Both the position numbers and the translations under genes were made by a program. From positions 1-7,806 of the forward strand of contig CALMJN010000276.1 in the NCBI GenBank assembly GCA_937864385.1: a DNA stretch of 7,806 nucleotides. Direction: 5' to 3'. Within the stretch, counting starts at the first letter, position 1. Each line of letters opens with the position of its first letter. The notes beneath the pieces were generated by a model, which saw only the letters and a program-made list of their open reading frames with translations, was not told the origin of the DNA and did no database searches. Source of the DNA: an uncultured Methanosarcinales archaeon (GTDB lineage: Archaea; Halobacteriota; Methanosarcinia; Methanotrichales; Methanotrichaceae). Below are positions 1 through 5,802 of this stretch, piece by piece.

Positions 1-404
1 CCAAGACCAATGCCCCCGTAAAGCTCTTTCAGGGCGATATAGTGGTGGGAGAGGTAATTGATCTCAAGGACAGCCTGGTCATAGTCTCGCTGGCCTTCAA
101 GAAGGGGCATGAGAACCGCCCGCTCTCTGATGAGGAGGCGACAATACACATATCCAATGTTAGAAGCTCTTATGTCAAGGATCTGCGTCATCTCTTCTCT
201 TTGCGCGACATCCTCAAGGCCAAGATCATAGATGATCGGCAGATGAGGCTTTCCACGGGGGACGAGGACCTGGGAGTGATCAAGGCCTACTGCAATCGCT
301 GCCTCACCGGCCTGGCCCGGAAGGACAGCAAGCTGGTCTGCCCCAACTGTGGTAGCACTGAGACCCGCAAGATGAGCTCCGCCTATGGGCTGGGAGTGGT
401 CTGA
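1..404 (+). CDS. csl4: Archaeal exosome subunit Csl4 (5' end outside window)
   Basis: RNA-binding cap protein of the archaeal exosome, which binds the Rrp41/Rrp42 ring and helps recruit RNA (and DnaG) for 3'-5' degradation or tailing. The frame is open from base 3 to the TGA at 402-404, so the gene starts upstream. A GTG at 42 is not the real start, because conserved sequence (APVKLFQGDIV) precedes it. What is visible is an S1-type RNA-binding domain (GDIVVGEVIDL through the ISNVRSSYV region, ending near AKIID) followed by a C-terminal zinc ribbon with Cys codons at 291, 300, 339 and 348 (CNRC and CPNC). The N-terminal domain of roughly 60 residues is missing from the window. Its stop overlaps the rpoL start by one base (TGATG), so the two are probably translationally coupled; this pairing occurs in other archaea. 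Identification is firm. Confidence 0.93.
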   Translation, partial: KTNAPVKLFQGDIVVGEVIDLKDSLVIVSLAFKKGHENRPLSDEEATIHISNVRSSYVKDLRHLFSLRDILKAKIIDDRQMRLSTGDEDLGVIKAYCNRCLTGLARKDSKLVCPNCGSTETRKMSSAYGLGVV

Positions 405-679
405 TGAATCTGAAGATCATCAAAAAGACGGACAACCAGGCCATCATCGAGTTCGTGGGTGAAGGGCACACCATCCTGAACCTGCTGCGAACTGAGCTTC
501 TGGCGGATGAGAGAGTGCTCATGGCCACATATGATACCAAGTTTCCCATCATGGACAATCCCGTCTTCCGTCTGACCACCAAGGATGCCGATCCCATTGT
601 GGTCTTGAGGGAGGCAGCAGCGCGCATCATCGTCCAGTGTCAGGAGTTCTCGGAAAAGTATGCTGAGGCGGTGGATTGA
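404..679 (+). CDS. rpoL: DNA-directed RNA polymerase subunit L (Rpb11 homologue)
   Basis: Small assembly subunit of archaeal RNA polymerase. It pairs with subunit D (Rpb3-like) to form the alpha-dimer-like platform on which the catalytic subunits assemble. The protein is 91 residues, the usual size. It shows the family core: residues 17-30 (FVGEGHTILNLLRT), the loop VLMATYDTKFPIMDNPVFRL, then the long C-terminal helix (DPIVVLREAAARI) that packs against subunit D. The ATG overlaps the last base of the csl4 stop, and no other start is plausible. It is followed by an AT-rich gap with a T-rich tract, where the csl4-rpoL transcript may end. Codon use is GC-rich at third positions, like most of the window. 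Confidence 0.95.
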   Translation: MNLKIIKKTDNQAIIEFVGEGHTILNLLRTELLADERVLMATYDTKFPIMDNPVFRLTTKDADPIVVLREAAARIIVQCQEFSEKYAEAVD

Positions 680-740
680 GAGGGGTTTGGCTAAAATAAT
701 TTTCCGAGTGAATCCCAATTCAGAATCCTCTGATCTAATT

Positions 741-757
741 CTATTTTATTTTTATCT
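741..757 (+). terminator. T-rich tract downstream of rpoL, candidate archaeal terminator
   Basis: The non-template strand reads TATTTTATTTTTAT-like sequence about 60 bases after the rpoL stop, in an otherwise AT-rich gap. Archaeal RNA polymerase terminates at short oligo-T tracts without needing a hairpin, and none is obvious here. The same tract could instead be part of a promoter for the downstream SDR gene. Inferred from composition and position only. Confidence 0.35.
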
Positions 758-778
758 GTTAATACCTTGAATAGCTGC

Positions 779-790
779 TAATTTAAACTA
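779..790 (+). promoter_or_regulatory. TATA-like element upstream of the SDR gene
   Basis: TAATTTAAACTA is centred about 26 bases before the ATG at 812, the normal distance between an archaeal TATA box and the transcription start. It would therefore yield a leaderless or nearly leaderless mRNA beginning at that ATG. This fits the lack of a good Shine-Dalgarno site there. No clear purine-rich BRE element precedes it. The SDR sits after a likely terminator and differs in composition, so it probably has its own promoter. Weak, position-based call. Confidence 0.3.
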
Positions 791-811
791 TTGAAGCTCG
801 TTGATGGGATT

Positions 812-1561
812 ATGGAATTTGACGGCAAGGTAGCTATTGTGACTGGTGCATCCACCGGCCTGGGGGAAATTATAGCAGAGGAGCTATTTGATCAGGGCGC
901 CTGTGTGGTTATCGCCGCTCGCCATGAAGAGCAAGCACGATTGGTGGGAGATCGAATTGATCCCAGCGGCAAAAAGGTGCATATATGCAAAACCGATGTA
1001 AGAGACCATCGTTCGGTAGAGAGCCTTATTCGCAGCACGCTGAAGCGCTTTGGGGCTCTGCACTTTGCGGTAAACAATGCGGGCATTACCGGTCCAGCAG
1101 GGCGAGCCATACCCGATTATGATATCTCAGATTGGGATGACGTAATAGCCACTGACTTATCCGGGACCTTTTTCTGCCTTAAATATGAGATTCCTGCCAT
1201 AATCAAAAGCGGCGGCGGTGCTATTGTGAATATGTCTTCCGGAAACGGCGTTGTGGGATTGGCCGGCCTTGCGGCTTACACTGCAGCCAAGCATGGTATA
1301 TTGGGATTGACTCGCTCTGCCGCTCTGGAGTTTGCCGATAAAGGTGTGCGCATAAATGCGGTTGGCCCAGGATATGTTGATACGCCCAGAATGAGAGAAG
1401 CGCCAAAAGAGAGTCTGGCACAGTTTGCAGCAGCTCATCCCATGGGAAGGTTGGCAGAGCGCAGAGAGATAGCCTATTTAGTAGCTTTTTTGCTTTCCAG
1501 CAAAAGCTCCTTCTCCACGGGAGGCTTTTATCCCATTGATGGTGGTTATACTGCAAAATAG
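812..1561 (+). CDS. Short-chain dehydrogenase/reductase (FabG/glucose-dehydrogenase-like SDR)
   Basis: Cytosolic classical SDR, an NAD(P)-dependent oxidoreductase acting on a carbonyl or hydroxyl group; the substrate cannot be told. The preferred ATG at 812 gives 249 residues beginning MEFDGKVAIVT, as SDRs usually do. A TTG at 791 would add seven residues but has no ribosome site. Numbered from 812, the protein shows the cofactor loop TGASTGLG (11-18), NNAG (88-91), catalytic Ser143, Tyr156 and Lys160 (YTAAK), the PGYVDTP stretch and the C-terminal IDGGYTA. Arg37 after strand beta-2 (AAR) suggests NADP(H). The tetrad Asn is replaced by Asp115 (TDLSGTF, where NLxGxF is usual). GC is roughly 50% by hand count of several lines against high fifties for neighbours, and codon use is less GC-biased, suggesting acquisition. 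It shares no visible pathway with its neighbours. Confidence 0.88.
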   Translation: MEFDGKVAIVTGASTGLGEIIAEELFDQGACVVIAARHEEQARLVGDRIDPSGKKVHICKTDVRDHRSVESLIRSTLKRFGALHFAVNNAGITGPAGRAIPDYDISDWDDVIATDLSGTFFCLKYEIPAIIKSGGGAIVNMSSGNGVVGLAGLAAYTAAKHGILGLTRSAALEFADKGVRINAVGPGYVDTPRMREAPKESLAQFAAAHPMGRLAERREIAYLVAFLLSSKSSFSTGGFYPIDGGYTAK

Positions 1562-1796
1562 GCCTGGAAAACTGATCTGGTCGAGCCGAGACCCCAAGAT
1601 TCCTGAGTTTTGGATGACCGGGGTGCGCCGCCCGAAGCATATCCCATGGATCCGGGAGAAGGCCAAGGTCAGACCAGAAGACATACTGGCGCTGCATTCC
1701 CTGGAGAGAGATGGAGCAGTATGCTGCCTCTCATTGATCAAGGTGGAGGAGCTGGAGAAGACGGCAGAGTTCAGTTTGGGCCCGATGATCAAATGA
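1536..1796 (+). CDS. Unrecognised short coding-like frame, small gene or 3' gene remnant
   Basis: I do not recognise this protein. The frame is open from a TTG at 1536 (inside the SDR 3' end) to the TGA at 1794-1796. Its codons become like those of the host-type neighbours (CTG, GAG, AAG, ATC, GCC) right after the SDR stop at 1561. That argues that about 1563-1796 is or was coding. A shorter start is ATG at 1614 (MTGVRRPKH), giving 60 residues, but no Shine-Dalgarno site precedes either start. The peptide is mixed and charged (PWIREKAKVRPEDILALHSLE), with a CC pair and no membrane segment or signal. The absence of a good start and the frame running back to the SDR junction fit a 3' fragment whose 5' part was lost when the SDR arrived. 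A genuine small protein remains possible. Confidence 0.38.
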   Translation: MMVVILQNRPGKLIWSSRDPKIPEFWMTGVRRPKHIPWIREKAKVRPEDILALHSLERDGAVCCLSLIKVEELEKTAEFSLGPMIK

Positions 1797-1812
1797 GGCT
1801 TTCCAGCAATCA

Positions 1813-1817
1813 GGAGG
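1813..1817 (+). promoter_or_regulatory. Shine-Dalgarno site of arsM
   Basis: GGAGG lies seven bases before the ATG at 1825 and is the strongest canonical ribosome site on the plus strand here. It fixes the arsM start. Confidence 0.75.
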
Positions 1818-1824
1818 AAGAAAA

Positions 1825-2649
1825 ATGAAAGATCAAGAGCTGAAGATGGCTGTAAAAGATGGTTACTCCCGGGTGGCCAGGAGCGGCAGCTCATGCTGCC
1901 AATCCGGATGCTGCGGATCGGCCAAGCCGCAGCAGATAAGCAGGAAGATAGGATACACTGAGGAGCAGATGGAGGCGGTGCCGGAAGGCTCCAATCTGGG
2001 GCTCGGCTGCGGAAATCCCGTGGCCCTGGCGGCACTAAGGGAGGGCGAGACCGTCCTGGACCTGGGCTCTGGCGCGGGATTCGACTGTTTTTTGGCCTCC
2101 CGGGCAGTGGGTGAAAAAGGTAAGGTCATAGGTGTGGACATGACCGAGGAGATGCTGGAAAGGGCAGCAGCCAATGCCAGGAAGGGAGGCTACAGCAATG
2201 TGGAGTTTCGGCGGGGGGAGATAGAGGCCCTGCCGGTTGAGGACGGTTCTGTGGATGCAGTCATCTCCAACTGCGTCATCAACCTGGTTCCAAACAAGGA
2301 TAAAGCCTTCCGGGAGGCTTTCAGGGTGCTGAGGCCCGGCGGCAGGCTGATGGTATCGGACATAGTACTCCGGAGGAGTCTGCCCGATTTCGTCAAGGAA
2401 TCCATCCAGGCCTATGTGGGATGCCTGGCCGGGGCGGTCTCAAAAGAGAGATATCTTGATGCCATAGCCAGAGCAGGATTTGAGGAGATCGATGTTATCG
2501 GGGAGTCGGATTTTCCCCTGGACTGCATGAGCAATGATCCCACCGGCCAGGCCATCTTGATCAGTCTGAGGGGCTCGCCCGAGGAGATCAAAAAGGTGGA
2601 GGGTTCCATCTCCAGCCTCAAGGTAAGTGCCGGGAAGCCAGGACCATAA
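1825..2649 (+). CDS. arsM: Arsenite S-adenosylmethionine methyltransferase ArsM
   Basis: Cytosolic enzyme that methylates As(III), usually as a glutathione- or thiol-bound form, using S-adenosylmethionine to give mono-, di- and volatile trimethylated arsenic, a detoxification route. The protein is 274 residues, normal for the family. It has an N-terminal cysteine-pair motif (CC at 24-25 and 29-30), GLGCGNP at 59-64, and SAM motif I LDLGSGAGFD at 78-87. The acidic GVDM is at 103-106, SNCVINL at 148-154 and YVGCLAGA at 197-204. Cys62, Cys150 and Cys200 correspond to the three conserved As(III)-binding cysteines (Cys72, 174 and 224 of the algal enzyme); the last two keep the same 50-residue spacing. 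No arsR regulator, arsenite pump or reductase is nearby. rtcA follows after 30 bases, so they may be cotranscribed, though no functional link is evident. Archaeal homologues include the characterised Methanosarcina acetivorans enzyme. Confidence 0.92.
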   Translation: MKDQELKMAVKDGYSRVARSGSSCCQSGCCGSAKPQQISRKIGYTEEQMEAVPEGSNLGLGCGNPVALAALREGETVLDLGSGAGFDCFLASRAVGEKGKVIGVDMTEEMLERAAANARKGGYSNVEFRRGEIEALPVEDGSVDAVISNCVINLVPNKDKAFREAFRVLRPGGRLMVSDIVLRRSLPDFVKESIQAYVGCLAGAVSKERYLDAIARAGFEEIDVIGESDFPLDCMSNDPTGQAILISLRGSPEEIKKVEGSISSLKVSAGKPGP

Positions 2650-2679
2650 ATTGGAGGATATGAGGCCAGGGGAGATGAG

Positions 2680-3699
2680 ATGATCGAGATAGACGGCTCC
2701 TATGGAGAAGGCGGCGGCCAGATCGTGCGCACTTCAGTTGCTCTGTCCGCCGTGACCGGAAAGAGCGTGCTTATTAAAAAAATCCGGCAGGGCCGGCCCA
2801 AGCCTGGATTGGCTCCTCAGCATGCTCAGGCCATCCGGGCCCTGGGCCAGATATGCAATGCGGAGATAAAAGGAGCCGAGCCGGGCTCCTCTGAGGTTCT
2901 ATTCTGCCCCCAGGAGATCTGTGGCGGTAGCCGACGGGTGGAGATAGGAACGGCGGGAAGTGTGACATTGCTGATGCAGTGTCTCCTGCCTGCCCTGCTG
3001 CATGCGGAGAAAAGAACATCCCTGCATGTGCAGGGTGGAACGGATGTGCAGTGGTCTCCCACGGTGGACTATTTCAGGAACGTCTTTCTGCCGGCGCTCT
3101 CTTTTTTCGATGGCAAGGCCAGACTAGAGCTCCTGAGAAGAGGCTACTACCCCCGTGGTCAGGGAGAGGTGCACCTGGAAGTTGAGCCATCACATCTAAA
3201 GCCAGCCCACATCCGCCATGACCCTCTCGCTGCATCCCAGAATAGAATCAGGGGCATATCCCACTGCTCCAACCTGCCCCAGCATGTGGCGGAGCGGCAG
3301 GCTGCCTCAGCCATAGAGCGCCTGCAGAAGGCGGGATATGAAGCGGAGATAGCCCAGGAGACGGGCCGGCTTGCCTCTACCGGAAGCGGCATCACTCTCT
3401 GGACGGCGGGAAAGGGTGCCAGCAGCTTGGGAGAGAGGGGCCTTCCGGCGGAGAAGGTGGGGCGAAGAGCGGCAGAGGAGATGGTCCGGGAGCTGGAGTC
3501 TCCTGCGGCAGTGGACGCGCACCTGGCTGACCAGCTCATCCCTTATCTGGCCCTGGCAGGGGGTAGCTTCACTGTGAGTGAAATATCCCTGCACACCAAG
3601 ACCAACATCTGGACGGCGGGACATTTTCTGGAGGCAAAATTTGAGATCAGAGCTAAGGAGGGGATATTCAGTATAGAATGCAGTATGGATGATAACTGA
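2680..3699 (+). CDS. rtcA: RNA 3'-terminal phosphate cyclase RtcA
   Basis: Converts an RNA 3'-phosphate to a 2',3'-cyclic phosphate in an ATP-dependent reaction through a covalent enzyme-histidine-AMP intermediate. It acts in RNA end repair, often with the ligase RtcB, which is not in this window. The protein is 339 residues, the expected length. It opens with the family start IDGSYGEGGGQIVR (4-17), has GTAGSVTLLMQ (90-100), the signature region RGYYPRGQGEV (154-164), and the nucleotidyl-acceptor His281 in DAHLADQLIPYLALA. The signature normally has three consecutive glycines; here the middle one is Gln161 (codon CAG at 3160). The ATG at 2680 is preceded by a GGGGAG stretch at 2669-2674, and upstream ATGs at 2660 and 2675 are out of frame. 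It converges on the minus-strand glycosyltransferase with 16 bases between stop codons. Confidence 0.94.
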   Translation: MIEIDGSYGEGGGQIVRTSVALSAVTGKSVLIKKIRQGRPKPGLAPQHAQAIRALGQICNAEIKGAEPGSSEVLFCPQEICGGSRRVEIGTAGSVTLLMQCLLPALLHAEKRTSLHVQGGTDVQWSPTVDYFRNVFLPALSFFDGKARLELLRRGYYPRGQGEVHLEVEPSHLKPAHIRHDPLAASQNRIRGISHCSNLPQHVAERQAASAIERLQKAGYEAEIAQETGRLASTGSGITLWTAGKGASSLGERGLPAEKVGRRAAEEMVRELESPAAVDAHLADQLIPYLALAGGSFTVSEISLHTKTNIWTAGHFLEAKFEIRAKEGIFSIECSMDDN

Positions 3700-3715
3700 A
3701 AGCCGATCTGCAATC

Positions 3716-4711
3716 TCAAAGGCTCTGGTAAACCTCTCGGATGGCTGCCTCATTGCCCTCCCAGAACCTGCAGTCCTCGGGCAATAGCTTTTCCGGCTGG
3801 CGCATTAGACTCTCTCTCACTGCGTCCACCAGCTCTTCCGGTTTGACGATTTTGAGATTCTTCCTCTCCTCCCGGGCGGTTACCCCCGATGCCACCACCA
3901 TCTTTCCCAGCGTTAGATATTCATTCAGCTTCCAGACGCTCTTTTCTGTGGAGTAGGGGCTCAGAGCATTCTCCTCACGGGGTATAAGGCAGAGCCGGGC
4001 TTGCCTCAGGATGGCTGCAACCTTATCATGAGGCTGCCAGCCCAGATTCTTGATATTTTCCGGCATCCTCCAGAGGTAGAAACTGGCAAAGGGTCCGCCT
4101 CCCACAATCCAAAACTCCCTCTCCGGCAGGGCTCGGGCCACCTCCAGCAGCTTTCCTATTCCCTCCTGGGTGCAGATCCTGCCTATGAATACCACCGGCT
4201 CCGCCCCTGGTACAGCTGCAAATTCGCCCGTCTCTGCCTCAGCTTTCTTTAGGGAGAAGGAGCGAAGGGGATAATTGGGCACTATCTGGACGGTCTTGCC
4301 GGGTGAGTATTGCAGCACCTTCTCTGACAAAGGCTCATTGACTGCGGTTATGATATCGGCAGAAAGGGCCAGCTCTCTCTCAAAGCGCTCTGCAAAAATT
4401 CTGCCCGGCGGGCCGAAGGTCTGAGCCAGCTCAATTCCCCAGGGGGATCTGTAGTCGAAGATGAGCTTCTTATAAGCCAGGCCGCGCAGCTTCCCGAATC
4501 CATGATAGATAATGTCCGGAACATTGAAGATATGGACCACATCTGGCTTTTCCTCTAATGCTATCTTCTTGGCTTTGGCGGCAATGCTCAGCCAATTTCT
4601 GGTGCCAAAGCTGGGAACAATCACCTCATATCCCAGGGACTCTAAAGTGCCCCGGAACATCTGCAGCCTGGTTGTCCTCTCCGGTTGGTTGGCTAATAAA
4701 AGTACCTTCAA
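3716..4711 (-). CDS. GT-B glycosyltransferase, GT4-like
   Basis: Last gene of the minus-strand sugar cluster. It probably transfers a nucleotide-activated sugar, plausibly the uronic acid made by the genes before it, to a lipid-linked or glycan acceptor at the cytoplasmic membrane face; donor and acceptor are inferred. It is 331 residues, somewhat short for GT4, with no signal peptide or membrane segment. The N-terminal Rossmann domain starts with KVLLLAN and includes PDVVHIFNVPD (56-66). The C-terminal domain starts at VVFIGRICTQEGIGKLLE (173-190), then has the glycine loop WIVGGGPF (201-208), NLGWQPHDKVAAIL, and an E-x7-E pair (Glu256 and Glu264) ahead of YLTLGKMVVAS. The start is TTG at 4711, chosen because the first beta-strand begins there and a ribosome site precedes it. 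The epimerase stop lies seven bases upstream, so the two are probably cotranslated. Confidence 0.82.
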   Translation of the reverse strand: MKVLLLANQPERTTRLQMFRGTLESLGYEVIVPSFGTRNWLSIAAKAKKIALEEKPDVVHIFNVPDIIYHGFGKLRGLAYKKLIFDYRSPWGIELAQTFGPPGRIFAERFERELALSADIITAVNEPLSEKVLQYSPGKTVQIVPNYPLRSFSLKKAEAETGEFAAVPGAEPVVFIGRICTQEGIGKLLEVARALPEREFWIVGGGPFASFYLWRMPENIKNLGWQPHDKVAAILRQARLCLIPREENALSPYSTEKSVWKLNEYLTLGKMVVASGVTAREERKNLKIVKPEELVDAVRESLMRQPEKLLPEDCRFWEGNEAAIREVYQSL

Positions 4712-4720
4712 GATCCACCT
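4712..4720 (-). promoter_or_regulatory. Ribosome binding site supporting the TTG start of the glycosyltransferase
   Basis: On the minus strand AGGTGGATC lies directly before the TTG at 4711 and matches most of the archaeal anti-SD complement (GGAGGTGATC). It overlaps the epimerase stop codon (TAG at 4719-4721), which suggests termination-reinitiation coupling. Confidence 0.5.
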
Positions 4721-5789
4721 ATTTTTCAGCCAGCCTTTTCACCAGTTCAACTATCCTGACGCTGGCTTCTCCCTTCCCGAATACATCCTGGCGTTCATGA
4801 TCCGGCTCGAATAGCCTGGCAGCATCGATTATCTCCTCCCGGTTCGGGCCCACCAGAACATTCCAGCCGTCATCAACCGTCTCCACCCATTCCGTCTCAT
4901 CTCTCAGGGTTATGCAGGGCACTCCCAGAAGGTAGGCCTCCTTCTGCACCCCGCCCGAGTCGGTGATGATCTTTCTGGCGTTCTTCTCCAAAAGCAGCAT
5001 ATCCAGATATCCCACCGGCTTGATCACATTGATCCTGGCTGCCAAGTCCTGCCAGAGGCCGAAATCCTTGAGATACTTCTCCGTGCGAGGGTGACAGGGG
5101 AAGACCACATCATCCAGAGCTTCCAGAGCCCCGGCTATGGCGGCAAGATTGTTCTTTTCATCCGTGTTCGAAGCCCTGTGGATTGTGGCCAGAAAATACT
5201 CCTTTTCCTTTAGTCTGAGCCTCTTCAGGATCTGAGATTTCTCTTCAGCGATCCTCTGGCAGTCTTTCTGGGCATCCACCATCACATCGCCGGTGAGGTA
5301 GACGTTCTCGGTTATGCCCTCCTTTTTCAAATTGTCCACTGCGGTTTCTGTGGGACAGAGCAGCAGGTCGGAGCAATGGTCGACGAGCACTCTATTGACC
5401 TCCTCGGGCATATCCCTATCATAAGACCGCAGCCCGGCCTCGATATGAGCGCACTTTATATGCAGCTTGGCCGCAGCCAGGGCTCCGGCCAGGGTGGAGT
5501 TGGTATCGCCGTACACTATTGCGGCGTCTGGCTCCTCAGCCGTCAGCGCTTCTTCCACCTTCTTGAGCATCTCCCCGGTCTGAAAGCCGTGGCTGCCCGA
5601 GCCTATGCCCAGGTGGTAATCGGGGCTTGGTATGCCCATATCCTCGAAGAAAACCCGATCCATCTCATAGTTATAGTGCTGGCCAGTATGAATTATTATG
5701 TGACCTATTCCCCTCTTCTGCAGCTCCTTATCCACCGGAGAGAGTTTTATGAAATTGGGACGGGCCCCCACTATTGAAGCAATCTTCAT
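4719..5789 (-). CDS. Non-hydrolysing UDP-N-acetylglucosamine-type 2-epimerase, WbpI/WecB family
   Basis: Inverts C2 of a UDP-GlcNAc-type sugar through elimination to a 2-acetamidoglucal and re-addition of UDP, giving the ManNAc configuration. It is 356 residues and complete. Motifs in order are GARPNFIK (8-15), HTGQH (34-38), GDTNSTLAGALAA (94-106), HIEAGLRS (115-122), PEEVNR (128-133), TGDVMVDA (166-173), TIHR (202-205), CHPRT (232-236), DSGGVQKEA (277-285) and RDETEWVE (296-303). Asp95, Glu117, Glu130 and His204 align with the E. coli WecB catalytic residues Asp95, Glu117, Glu131 and His213. GDVM, GVQKEA and TEWVE look closer to WbpI, which acts on the 2,3-diacetamido-uronate, than to enterobacterial WecB, and the acetyltransferase nearby agrees. 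Archaeal WecB enzymes share some of these features, so the exact substrate is unsettled. It follows the dehydrogenase by 13 bases. Confidence 0.88.
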   Translation of the reverse strand: MKIASIVGARPNFIKLSPVDKELQKRGIGHIIIHTGQHYNYEMDRVFFEDMGIPSPDYHLGIGSGSHGFQTGEMLKKVEEALTAEEPDAAIVYGDTNSTLAGALAAAKLHIKCAHIEAGLRSYDRDMPEEVNRVLVDHCSDLLLCPTETAVDNLKKEGITENVYLTGDVMVDAQKDCQRIAEEKSQILKRLRLKEKEYFLATIHRASNTDEKNNLAAIAGALEALDDVVFPCHPRTEKYLKDFGLWQDLAARINVIKPVGYLDMLLLEKNARKIITDSGGVQKEAYLLGVPCITLRDETEWVETVDDGWNVLVGPNREEIIDAARLFEPDHERQDVFGKGEASVRIVELVKRLAEK

Positions 5790-5794
5790 CTTGC

Positions 5795-5800
5795 ATCACC
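5795..5800 (-). promoter_or_regulatory. Shine-Dalgarno site of the 2-epimerase
   Basis: On the minus strand GGTGAT sits five bases before the ATG at 5789, within the 13-base gap after the dehydrogenase stop. It supports this start and a polycistronic message. Confidence 0.55.
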
Positions 5801-5802
5801 GA

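Noticed and set aside
791..811. TTG start for the SDR at 791
   Set aside because: It adds seven residues before a typical SDR N-terminus and lacks a ribosome site; the ATG at 812 fits the family and the TATA spacing.
1610..1828. Alternative 72-codon plus-strand frame before arsM
   Set aside because: Gly/Pro/Arg-rich composition typical of a shifted frame; the competing frame ending at 1796 has host-like codon use, and this one runs into the arsM start.
1221..2035. Long open frames on the minus strand opposite the SDR, small ORF and arsM
   Set aside because: They lie opposite well-supported genes, give low-complexity or family-less peptides, and have no ribosome sites; they are by-products of coding on the other strand.
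2653..2683. GGAGG followed by a 7-codon ATG frame ending on the rtcA start (ATGA overlap)
   Set aside because: Only two bases separate the GGAGG from the ATG, too close for normal initiation, and so short a frame arises easily by chance.
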